A stretch of DNA of 64,000 bases from Spirogloea muscicola (Eukaryota; Streptophyta; Zygnematophyceae; Spirogloeales; Spirogloeaceae). Below are positions 53,804-63,699 of this stretch, piece by piece; position 1 is the stretch's first letter, and each line of letters starts with the position of its first letter. The notes beneath the pieces are model-generated. The model saw nothing but the letters and a program-made list of their open reading frames with translations, was not told where the DNA came from and searched no databases. Position numbers and translations under genes: made by a program. Location of the stretch: NCBI GenBank assembly GCA_009602725.1, contig WELB01000011.1, positions 1,229,361 to 1,293,360 on the forward strand, read 5' to 3'.

Positions 53804-54540
53804 CATATATGAGGCTTATCAGGCAACTTATGAGGCTGTTGCAGTTGTGTAGCATTGGTGCACAGCTGAGTAGTGCAGACTAGTGCAGCTTAGCCCTCCA
53901 TTATAACACCTGCTGAGCAAGGGTGGTGTATCTACTTTTAAAGATTGACTAGTCAAAGATTGACTAGTCAGCTTAGGAGGCAATTTGTGGCACACTAGTG
54001 CCTTGATTGTACCACTTGTATATTCATACTGATGTCATAGGTTGTCAACGAATCACCTCAACTACAATCAGGTATTGGCTTCTCGTTAGCTGTTCCAAGG
54101 TTAACAATTACTTCACTTACCCAGCCAATGGAAGTAAAGTCTGGCCTCCTACGGGACAGCTGTCCACAGGCTACTTTCTCGAGTATCATCAGGCTCATGA
54201 TGCACAAAGAGCTACTAAAAGAATCAGCTCAATTCAAATCCCTTGGTAGTATATTGTGTTGTAGAGGAAGAAGCAGTATTATTGCCTTTAGGGCTTCCTT
54301 ACATTAGTTCAACCAACAGTAGGGCTTGGCTAGGCAGATAGCGCCACGTTGACCTTCACATACAGTGTGGCAATGCAGTGGCAGAGCAGGCAAAGCTAGG
54401 ACCACGTCCCATTATTGCCGACAGCCCCGTTGACATAATTGTCCAGGATGTGGTCCAGTAGATGCAATTATATACAGGCCAAGAAGCTTGCTTCCAGGTC
54501 AGAGGCCTAGAGCAGCCCTGCTATGAGATTAGCGCACTGG
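53804..54540. other. convergent intergenic region
   Basis: A 15-base unit AAGATTGACTAGTCA occurs twice in tandem around 53940-53970. No gene recognised. Confidence 0.45.
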
Positions 54541-55211
54541 TCAATCCTCGTCAAATGTTATGTGCCGTGACTGGGTGCAGCCAGGAGCCTCTTCGCTCTC
54601 GGCCCCACAGCAGTCATAGAACCTCGCGGCATATGGCCCCTCTCCGTCCTTCAGCTCGTAGTACCTGTTGCCGCTTCAGTCAGCCATCAGGCCCAGCAAA
54701 GACAAAGACAGGACAGCGAGCAGCTCCCTTCAGAGCCCGCTGGCGTTTGTGACTCACCTGCGCTACCGGGTTACAAAGAAGCTGCTCCTGTGGCGTAAAC
54801 CCATAGCAAGGTCTCAAGAAATTTACCTCATACCTATATAAAGACCTGAGTAATCCATGTCTGATACAGTGTCGGGCTGTGAGTGTTGGCCGTCTACTGT
54901 TCGATCTTCACCATGGCTGCCAAGCAGCATCACTACTAGACTGGCTGAATAGCAGGGTTGCTCAGATTGGACGATTGCCGAAGCAGCGCTAAGTCTCTCT
55001 CCTTACGGACGGCATTGTAAGCCCTCGAGTATCTCAAAGGAGAGTGCTGTCGCTGTGGGATCGGAGAGGCCGTGGTGAGGGCCCACCGTTTCTGGTCGTC
55101 GTGCCGTCGGCAGACAAACAGGCCCCGGTGGTAGGCGCATGCGGCCACTTCATTCTGATGCGGGTCAAACTGCCGCTTGCACCTCCGGCACAGCCGCGTA
55201 CTCGCGCTCAT
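54541..55211 (-). CDS. CHORD-like mini zinc-binding protein (82 aa)
   Basis: Two exons, 55211-55087 and 54664-54541, keep frame across a 422-base intron (split Arg codon CG|G) and end FDED-TGA. Cys and His residues appear as CRRC, then F-D-P, N-E-V-A-A-C-A-Y-H, then FYDCCGAESEEAPGC and SRH. This is the C-x(2)-C / C-x(2)-H / CC / GC-x(3)-H pattern of CHORD domains (Cys- and His-rich, two zinc ions), as in RAR1. The tryptophan and PVFHD loop of classical CHORDs are absent and the first pair is C-x(2)-C. RAR1 and CHP-1 carry two CHORDs and a CS domain and act with HSP90. A single free domain of 82 residues would be an unusual, minimal member. The start Met fits the motif spacing; an upstream in-frame extension is possible. 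Confidence 0.6.
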
Positions 55212-55935
55212 CACGAGGGCACGCGTGATGGACGCGTCTCCAGGCCGAAGGAGGGGGACGGGGTATGTGAGGAAAGCAGCAGCGGGACGCTGCCACCGTG
55301 GTCGCGGCTGTGCTGCACCAACTAAGTTGTGGGGCTCAGGGCTGGCGGTGTAACGCGAGCTCTTGGGCCAGAGCCGAGGAGCCTTGGACTCGAGAGCACG
55401 GCGGACCACGAGCTCGGGAAGCGGCAGCTGTAGCGGGAGGTGGAGCCGCTCACGGAAGCTCAGCAGGGGCGCAGGCAACCCGCTCAACAGTGTACCACAA
55501 CAGCGAAGCGACTAACGGCCCACGCTCGACGCCGACCGCCAGAAGCGCGTTAGCGCAACGAAGGAAGCCCATCTTAATTTTAGTGTGACTATTGCTTGTG
55601 AGCTAGATATGCTTCGAGACTTTAAGATCAAGTGTTGTTTGGACTTTGACCTAGTTTGTCACTGTTTTCCACTGTTGGATGCGATTAATGTCGGGCAGGG
55701 TTGTCAACCTGGACGCTTCGAGTAGTACAGGTCTGGTTGACACTGCTATATCTCTGCCTGTGGTACCCTGAATCCTTTGTGGCTGCAGTCATTCCTGTCT
55801 CGTCGGTTCCCCGCTTTTGGAGGTGAAACAGCCTGGCATCAGGAGATCAGCCCAGATTTTACGGTACACAAGGAGGGACTTCCTTAGCCGAAGTCAAAGA
55901 TCACTTTTCAGCAAAATTGTGTGAGTGTAGCCTAC
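55212..55935. other. intergenic, not recognised
   Basis: GC-rich up to about 55580, probably promoter and leader of the CHORD-like gene, then AT-richer. No repeat recognised. Confidence 0.4.
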
Positions 55936-55939
55936 AAGG

Positions 55940-56287
55940 TTGCCTTGTGAGACGCGAGCAGAACTTAACAATGCTTTCGAAGCATTTTGTGGGAAACGCT
56001 GGAGATATGTACAGCGGGTCAAACAGGATGTCTTAACCAAAAGAACGCCCATTGCACGATCAGCTTCTGTGGCAGAGATATTGGCAGGGCCTCAACGCGG
56101 TGAAGACCCTGTAGATGGAATCTTCAGGCTGTTCTCCAAGCATTTTCCCGAAGACACAATCAGGTACAACAGGACCTCTTCAGATTTGATCGTGAAGCTG
56201 AAGAAGTACAACAGCCTGCTATTTCGCTATCTTAGGCTGATAGAGAAGTCTCTTAGAACGTTCAGTCAACAGGACTTGGCGGCGTAA
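55940..56287 (+). CDS. unrecognised helical basic protein, possibly one exon
   Basis: A 115-codon frame: ELNNAFEAFCGKRWRYVQRV, AGPQRGEDPVDGIFRLFSKH, SSDLIVKLKKYNSLLFRYLR with LIEKSLRTFSQQDLAA. Amphipathic helices and codon composition look coding. A second piece, LNKLQYVLDDVYEVMWRRS at about 56350-56415, lies in line and may be the next exon. I recognise no family. It may also belong to the relic that follows at 56550-59080. Confidence 0.4.
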   Translation: MPCETRAELNNAFEAFCGKRWRYVQRVKQDVLTKRTPIARSASVAEILAGPQRGEDPVDGIFRLFSKHFPEDTIRYNRTSSDLIVKLKKYNSLLFRYLRLIEKSLRTFSQQDLAA

Positions 56288-56894
56288 TTCTGCAAATACT
56301 AGCAGGAAAGGTAATATTGCATGTCCAGAATCTGCTACTGATGTGAAGGCAACAGCTCAATAAGCTGCAGTATGTCCTTGACGATGTGTATGAGGTCATG
56401 TGGAGAAGGAGTCCGAGGACTTCACGGCAACGTTGACGGGACCGTGGCTCTCGGTGCCACCATGGCATACAGCGCGGTCCAACCGGCAGCTAGGTGCTAG
56501 CAGGACGTAGTGTGGTCCGTGGCCAACCTGATGGCCACTTCTCCGTCCGTGAGGTTCTCACATACGGGAGGACGAGCATGGGTGCAACAGGCGGATCTCG
56601 TCAAAGTGTACGCCAGCAGCATCGAGCAGGCGGCAGCGGTCCTGAAAGTACTTCCCGTGCCGGCCGCAGAGCATGATTAACGCCACAGGCGGTGATGCGG
56701 GCTCTGGGCGGCGCCAGTTCGGTGGCCTGGCTCGCTGCCTGTTAGGCGGCAGCCTACGACTACGGAATGGTAGATGCAGGGGCGTACCCGGCCATGACCC
56801 CGGCCCCGGACGAGCACTGGCTAGCGGCTCGTCCGGACCCCCCGGCCAAGCACTGTGTAGAAGCGTACGAGTGGCCGCTTCTTGCGGCCACTCT

Positions 56895-57000
56895 AGAAGG
56901 GGGCCACTCCCTGGCCCCCTTCTCGTACTCTGTTCATTCTTTTTTGAGCTGGCTTTTCCAGCTCCTATCCTCAATGGCGGAGCACTTTCTTCTTTCTTGC
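56895..57000 (+). mobile_element. LINE-like tail C with compensated stem
   Basis: CTGGCCCCCTTCTCGTACTC, then stem-loop GAGCTGG-CTTTT-CCAGCTC at 56946-56964, where both arms differ from the usual GGGCTGG/CCAGCCC in a pairing way. Then CTCAATGGCGGAGCAC and a CTT/TTC-rich end (CTTTCTTCTTTCTTG). Confidence 0.75.
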
Positions 57001-57664
57001 GGGCTTGGGCCACAATGGGCAGGTGGTGCTGCGTGCGGAGACCATCACCGATGAGCGCGTGGCTATACTAGCAGCCCTAATCATGACGGCAGCCTAGGCA
57101 TGCCGCAGCGTGCGCCTGGGCAGCCATCGCTGCCTTCAATACGCAGACCTGCCTGGGGAGGGGTTACCGGCATCGCTTTTATCATGCCTGCTGGGATCAC
57201 AACGGCGGCAGAGCGTGCTTCGTTTGCCACTAACGGCTGGCGGACCCTTTTGCCTGAGGCGATGACGTACCAGGGCATCTGTGCTGTGCTGTCCTCCTAC
57301 GTGGTGCAGTACGCGGCACAGGACGCTGATAACGCGTCCACTGTTGTACAGCTGTTCAGTGCAGCCGTCCTCGGCGCACCTGCAGATGCGTCTACTGCCC
57401 TGCGCACAATCGTGCTGCCCCGGTCTTTCGGGTTGCAGGTGCTGGTGGGCGAGCTGCTGGCTCCTGCCCTGGACCTGTCCTCATATGCGCCGGCCGACGC
57501 CATATTGCCGCGCACCGGAGCAGACTGCGGCTGGTGTTGCCCTGGGCACGGTAGCCTTACTGGGTGCTGCGCTTGCGACAGCCTGAGAAGCAGGGGCCGA
57601 CCCTTGTGGTGTGTCGCGGAGCGATCTAGCTGCCGCCGACCTTTTCCAGGAGGTTGGTGGAGCC

Positions 57665-58640
57665 GGAGAGAATGCGTGTGTATTAAGAGATGGAGTGCCA
57701 AGTACAGTGGCAAGCACATTGACAAATGTACGTCACCTGCTGCTAAGCTGACCCGCTCAGTAACCACGAGTCGGCGCATAGGTCGCTAATTGATGCCTGA
57801 ATACCGGACGGCAATCGACAAGCTCTTGAGCTACCAGCTAAGGCTCGACAAGCTTTCTGATGCAACGCATGAGCCTGAGCTCGCTGCAGACAAGCTGACA
57901 CTCGACTACGCAAGAATGACAAGTAGGCTGCCGGCATGCTCATCTGAGCTGGAAGCATATCCTCACGTCGAGCGTGTCCCAAGCTTGCATTTTTGCAGTA
58001 AGGTGTGGAAGCGAGGGCCAATGCAGCCAAAAGTGTTGATTGCCGCCGGTAGGAGGTGATCGCTGCGGGGGTAGTCAGAGTAGTGTTAGAGATTTCTCTG
58101 CTCAGCACCTCTTACTGCATGGCCAGCAGTGTGCGTCGAAGCGGAACTCTTGTATGCCTCCGGCACCACCACATCCACCAAGGCGCGTGGGCCACCGCCA
58201 GGTTGTACACCCACAATGTCCAGGTCGCGACGGTGATAGCGTCCTTGGGTATCTGTGGTGAAGGGCATTACAGTGCTTACTTCCACAATGGCGCGGTAGC
58301 CGGCGTCGCGCATCAGGCCCGCCAGGGTGTCCCGTTGAAGGTTATGGACGCCCACCACCTCCGGGCCTGTTGGACACCGCAGCATGTGGGTGGCAAGCTC
58401 TCCGCCCTCTGCACAGAAGCCGCACTCACACTGAGTTCCTCCAATCAGGCAGGTCGGGGGTTGGCCGAGGAACAGCTGAAGAAGCGTCCGGAATGCCTCG
58501 GGGCTGATTCTGAAAGCGTTGTGGATGGCGTGCGTTGTGGAGCAGTCCGTTGCCCCCGTCTCCCGGAGGAGAGGCGCAGCTCCTAGCACGCGTGTTGAGG
58601 CGCGGTTACGGCCTACATGCGCCACTTGACAAGAATCTGG
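57665..58640 (-). mobile_element. LINE-like C-terminal fragment with tail B
   Basis: Minus frames read AIHNAFRISPEAFRTLLQLF, TQCECGFCAEGGELATHMLR with C, VGVHNLQRDTLAGLMRDAGY, RRDLDIVGVQPGGGPRALVD with VVVPEAYKSSAS, then after frame breaks QMSMPAAYLSFLRSRVSACL and the end region. The zinc block CECG...H.(L/M)RC and the DIV...LVDVV block match the copy at 46432-47640. Tail B is at 57665-57740. This is one of the two longest copies in the window. Confidence 0.75.
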
Positions 58641-59214
58641 GCCCTCAAAGCTGGGCGAGCGCCCTCGCCCCGCCTGTCAGTATTGCGCCGCACCACCTCC
58701 AGACAGAGGCAACGTGCCTGGCCTTGTTTGGGTGTGGCGCCACACCCAATGTGCATGCATTGAAGGAAAAGCCGGCTCTGGCCTACTTTGTCAAGACTGG
58801 ATACGGCAATAAGCTGCGACCGGGGGGACTGTCGCATATGTGCCGTGTCAGTGGTTGCGCGGTCGCTCGGGCTCCCAGCACCGGCGCCAACCTACTATCT
58901 GAAAGCCTCGGCCCTAGACAACAAGCCAAACGCCGAAGATTGCTGGTCTGCGGCAGGCACCAATGAGAGCGCCGCAGCTGCTACGGCGCTGGAGGCGCTC
59001 AACGTGCAGTTCCCGGGCGCGTTTGGAGTGCCACTGGCCTTCATCGGCTGTGCTCTCCCCTCCTACCTTCGAGCCTAGCGGCGAGTTTGAGGTGACGTGC
59101 ACTTAACGTCCACGTCGGCAACGGCGGCTAGGGCCTTGCAGCAGGCAGTCGACCCCTCCCAATGGGCGCTGGCGTGCGAAAGCCACTGATATGTTTCGGC
59201 CACTTGACGCAGGC

Positions 59215-59400
59215 GGAAACCCCCCCCTCCCATTTGTCAATGTGCTTGCCTTTGCTTGGCCACACATGGCCCTCCATCTCTTTATACACACGCATTCTCC
59301 TCCCAGTAGCACCCCCTCGTATTTTGCGCCTTCCAGCCCTTTCTGATTATTCCCTTTGGACTGGCCTCTCACAGCCATTGCCATATATTTAGAAGAGCTG
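59215..59400 (+). mobile_element. LINE-like tail B with stem-loop piece
   Basis: CCCATTTGTCAATGTGCTTG, CCACACATGGCCCTCCATC and TATACACACGCATTCTCC are tail B. A GACTGGCCTCTCACAGCCAT piece near 59358 resembles the stem-loop of tail D. Confidence 0.6.
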
Positions 59401-59933
59401 GTTCTCAGTGTCGGGCACACGACCACATATCTTCAGTCGTGTGAAAGCACCCTTGTGCGGTGAGGTCTGCAGGCCTGCCATAGGATGCTGCTCAAGGCAG
59501 CGGCCTAATCTTGCTGCCATGCAGTCATCTACAGAATATGCTCTGCTCAGAGATTGTCAAGCTTTTGCAAGTGGAAAAAAACGCCTCAGCAGTGGGAGGT
59601 CTTAAAAGAGGCACAACTGAGCTAGAGCGAGTGAGGCACGAGCCGAGACCACGTTGCATTTGGCTGACACAAACTCAGCAAGCCCAAAATACAGGGGAGT
59701 GCACTCATGAAGAAGAGTGAATCTTGCGAGCTTCCTGTACAACCGAGCCTCTGCAGTGAGGTAAGCCGTCTTGTCTATCTCCTTACCCAGGATATTGCAT
59801 GTGCCGCTCCTCTTCCCGAGGATCGAGTCAAACTGGCAGGGCATGGGCATCCTCCAGTTTTCCGAAGAACTATGCCTATCTGAAGCTACTCAACCGCCTA
59901 GCCAACAATCTTCCTCCTCTGCACCCCAAGGAG
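59400..59933. other. 3' flank of the TMEM69-like gene
   Basis: No gene or repeat recognised. Confidence 0.4.
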
Positions 59934-62238
59934 CTACAAGCGATTGCTCATCCTTGTGCTTAATGCACGCTCTCCTTCGCTTTTGTCATTCCGACGAGGC
60001 ACCATTGGTGTTGCAGCAACCCATGACAGCGTGGTGGCCATGCCGCCCATGGCCAGCACCGTAAGCGGAACGCGTAGTGGAAGGTACCTGTCTTGATAGC
60101 ATCGAGAGCGAGTGTGACACAGTCGCAGCAATTGCAGCAATACCTTGTCAGAAGGAAGATGCATTCATATCACATAGAGCTGCTTACGTTGCTATACAGA
60201 AGTGCGTCCTTAAGCACGTTTGAAGCCCAAAACTCAAATGCAGATGTTGGTGCAACTAACCAGGCTGGCACAAGCTTCAGCCTTGCAAACACAGCATCAA
60301 CCCCAAAAGCCTGCATGTCCAATCAAAATACTTGCAAAAGAGAAGCACTCCAACAAAGAGGCATTGACTTGTCGCTCAAAGCGCATTGCTTCGTGTGACA
60401 TTTCCAGCTGGACTGTCTGGATCACCATGAGCCAAGAAATCATCTCGTATGACGACGCTTGCAACAACGCTGATAGCTGATGGAATCAAGTGTCTAAAAA
60501 GAGACCACTGCCAACCACTGAGCATGCCTGAATTGTGTACTCAAGGTGCTGCAGAGCTTTCAGTGCGCAGGCTCTTGCAGTGAGTGGCTCACCAGCCCAA
60601 GAGATCCGATGAGGATAACAAATCTCTCCAGCGGAGGCTGCAGGAGAGCGTACCAGGCAAGCAATGCAGGAATGATTCCCCATGTATACCTGCAATAAGA
60701 GGGCAAACTGTGACTGCATGTTTTGATTTGAACAATAAGGTGACTGGGTGACCAATTCAGAAGAACATCAACTGCCTGCATTGTAGCAACTATGCTTCCA
60801 ACAAGCTGTACTGCATTCATGTCCTAGTTGCCTTGAACTGCAGTCAGCAAGTTGCGCTGCACCTTGCAATATTTGCTGTGACACCTGCTGTTGCGCTGGC
60901 TATGCTGTGAGTATGCGTTGCTGCAAACCAACCAATAATTTGATCTCCCTTAGCTTGGACAAAGCATCTATAGTCTGCTTGCTGACCAATACTTCGCTGA
61001 TGTACAGTGTGCTTAGAAGTGGTGTAGGGACTACTTCCGACGCACTTCACATTGGGATTGTGGCAGTGCCTCTACTGCAAGCTGTATGACAATGACTACA
61101 CAACTTCATATGTCACACCTGGGTAGTTGGCCATTGCAAAGCCCCAATGCGGCCCGCCCAGGAATGACAGTATTGTTGCTCCATAAGCCGCCTGTGCCTC
61201 GGCAGCCTTTAGTCGCAGCTTATCCTGCAGATTTCCAACTATCAGCATCACATACATGCAGCAGAAGGCTCGCTGAAACTTCATATTCCAACCTGCCCAC
61301 ATCACAATGGCTTGCGTTACTGTACCAGTTTCCTGAAGAAGAGCAACCTTACTGCCCGTGGTGTTTAGGACAATGACTTCAGCTTATAGGCAGTTCAATG
61401 ATGATGCAGCAAGCTTCCTCTCTAGAACGGCAGCAGCAACAAGATATATGTATGTGGAGAAGTGAACGCCATTGACATTATGCTTCGGCATAATGACATT
61501 AGCATGTCATCCTGTCTATCAAACAGTGATGTTCAGTGTGCACAATGCTCACCGGAAGCGGTACAAATGGTGACACAGGAGGGGCGAGGGCTACGAATGG
61601 GATGGCGCCTGCAAAGCCCAGCAAAAGGGGCACCAGCGGCACTGATGCCAGGTCTGTGACGCTGTGCCACACCCGGCTGCCGAAGCTACTTGTACGTCCC
61701 CCACCGCGACCACCTTCTGTGTAGCCCTTGCCACGAGCTGCTGCTGCTGCTGCTGCCTTTGCAGCCGCCTCCTGAGACACCGACAAAACTCAGCTGCAGA
61801 TTGGAAATCGTAATTATAAGTCAGATTGGGTGCCAAAAGATTTGCTTCAAAAGCAGTGGCAACTCGCGCCGAGCTCAAGGACAAATCAATCCACATCCCA
61901 ATGCACAGTGGCAGTGCTCCAGCTACAGTATATGAGTACATCTCTTCTCAGCACTAGAAAGTTACTAGTACCACAGGACCTTGCAATGCAGCTGAACCAT
62001 GTCAATTAGCACGCCACTTGCCCCTCTACATGCCCCATGCTGAGCTTGCTCTGCTGGCATCAGTGTGATGTCTTACCGGCACAGGGCCAGAGCTCGTTGA
62101 AACAGCAGGAGTAGACGTCAAGAGCCTGCTGCATGGAAGGGTAACTGGCTTGCTCTGCGCGCCACCCATTAAGACGAGCTCAGCTTCACGAGCATCAAGC
62201 TCGTCTACACTCTCCTCCGTCTTGCATGGCCTATGCAT
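59934..62238 (-). CDS. TMEM69/DUF3429 family membrane protein
   Basis: Recognised exons on minus: 62238 to about 62077 (leader, MHRPCKTEESVDELDAREA, then SRLLTSTPAVSTSSGPVP), about 61773-61554 (SVTDLASVPLVPLLLGFAGA, IPFVALAPPVSPFVPLP), about 61228-61129 (KAAEAQAAYGATILSFLGGP, HWGFAMANYPG), 60689-60593 (YTWGIIPALLAWYALLQPPL, ERFVILIGSLGL), 60310-60261 (AFGVDAVFARLKLVPAW) and 60087-59934 (YLPLRVPLTVLAMGGMATTL). The LSFLGGxxWG motif, the LxAW segment and the final PxWxxxxRxxLT helix are diagnostic for DUF3429. Animal TMEM69 has about five membrane segments, and bacterial relatives are uncharacterised; function is unknown. Phase between 61129 and 60689 does not match, so one small exon is probably missing. 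Upstream coding-like sequence at 62520-62816 may be an additional 5' exon. Confidence 0.8.
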
Positions 62239-62519
62239 GGCTGCTCACGGCTTGCAACCTTCGCTCGACACCGCCAACCATGGGAGCAAGCTGGTCAAGG
62301 CCGACAACTATCGGGTCCCGTCCAGCTCAAGCAAATCTAGCTGGTTTCACTGGCCCCGGCTGCTCGTGTGCAACTCCACACTGACAAGCTGCCCATAACT
62401 TGTCCACTGCACACTTGGCCACTCGAGCATGGCGCATGCAGAAGACGCCGCGTGCACGAGCTCTCGGAGGAGTGGGGAAGCCCCACCTAATCTTGGGCAG
62501 TCGCTGAGACATGCACGCC

Positions 62520-62816
62520 TTACCTCGGCAAGCAGCTCCACGGCCTGGAGCCCCCGCAGACGGGCGCTGTGACGCGATCTCAATGTCGTGCCAGCTGCGA
62601 CGCTGCTGCTACCGCCGCAGCCCACGCCAGCGAAGGCTCGCGCGCCCAGCACCACTGGCTGAAGGCGGCGGACGTTGGAGACCGCCTCCTGCGCCGTTGG
62701 GAGCCCGTCGACGACGTCATGCGGGGGCCCCGCGAAGCCGCAGCGCCGCAGCAGCTCGGGCGGGAAGCCCGCGCCGGCGGCGCCGCCGTGGTCGAGGAAG
62801 CGGGCGGCCGGCGGGC
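62520..62816 (-). CDS. possible 5' exon, partial, before an N gap
   Basis: A minus frame reads FLDHGGAAGAGFPPELLRRC, then GFAGPPHDVVDGLPTAQEAV with SNVRRLQPVVLGARAFAGV, and reaches a donor-like GTAAGG after QAVELLAE near 62521. Codon composition fits an exon. It may belong to the TMEM69-like gene or to a separate gene cut by the gap at 62817-62953. No family recognised. Confidence 0.35.
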
Positions 62817-62953
62817 NNNNNNNNNNNNNNNNNNNNNNNNNNNNNNNNNNNNNNNNNNNNNNNNNNNNNNNNNNNNNNNNNNNNNNNNNNNNNNNNNNNN
62901 NNNNNNNNNNNNNNNNNNNNNNNNNNNNNNNNNNNNNNNNNNNNNNNNNNNNN
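62817..62953. other. assembly gap (137 N)
   Basis: Unknown bases. Confidence 1.
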
Positions 62954-63039
62954 GGCCGGCCGCCGCTGGCTGGCGGCAGGGCCAGGCACAGCGCTCGCGC
63001 GACCAGCCGGCGGCAGCGCCCTGCCGCCGTGTGCCCTTC

Positions 63040-63570
63040 GGGTGCGGCCCTCAGGCCCGGGCGCGCGCAGACGACTGCTCCGCATGCTCATCAATGGCGG
63101 CGCAGGCGCGCTCAGACGGCGCCTCGGAGCAGCAGCCACCAGAGATCTTCTCCAGCACGTGCAACGTGCCGGCAATGGCGGGAGCATCCCAGTCGTGGCA
63201 CACGGCAGCCGCCAGGGGCCACGCTGCTGGAAGTCGGTGTTGGCTGGCTGTACGTCCTCAGGTATCCAAGGCCTCCGACCAGGGCAAGGGTGCTATGGGT
63301 TGACGTGATCACTTGCAGCATATTTGTCCTGCCGGCCGCTGAACACTGTGGAGCTGATCTGCACGCGAACGAAACCAAGTCTCAGAGGATTTGGGACGTA
63401 CATGAGACCCAGTATCTCTGCAGCAATTCTGGCAGTCATTGCCACTTTTGTCACCTGAGGATGTGACAAACGTGGGAAGCTGCAGCTCTTCGCAGACGGC
63501 GTGCCTCTTGCGATTTAGGGGGTGGGAAGACAGTGGCCAGTGCAGCAAATACTGGAGAGGCTTCCATTCA
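63040..63570 (-). CDS. coding-like segments, not recognised
   Basis: Two minus-strand frames look coding. One around 63050-63215 reads AVCHDWDAPAIAGTLHVLEK with SGGCCSEAPSERACAAIDEH, then a stop. The other, around 63298-63460, reads VAMTARIAAEILGLMYVPNP, LRLGFVRVQISSTVFSGRQ, then TAG. They are in different phases and may be exons of one gene or of two. No family recognised. Confidence 0.3.
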
Positions 63571-63699
63571 AAAGTCAATCAATGCACCTTCCAGCACTCT
63601 TGCAGATTAAAATTTCCAACTTTGGCTGTCAAAAGTCTCGGCGCTGACTGGAAATGTCATCCTATTTACTTTTTCTGCTATAGAGCTGCGGTGTTTAGA

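Larger units (their letters stand above)
56550..59080 (+). pseudogene. relic of an unrecognised Ala-rich protein-coding element, interrupted by LINE-like insertions
   Basis: Plus-strand coding-like segments occur around 56750-56900, 57020-57090, 57160-57590 and 58790-59080. They are rich in Ala, Leu and Tyr (for example TYQGICAVLSSYVVQYAAQD, and ALEALNVQFPGAFGVPLAFI). The segments look like parts of one protein by composition and spacing. It is broken, with several breaks, and split by a tail C copy (56895-57000) and by a minus LINE-like fragment (57665-58640). The family is unknown to me. A virus-like or mobile origin is possible because of its setting, but this is inference only; a decayed host gene is equally open. 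Confidence 0.35.
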
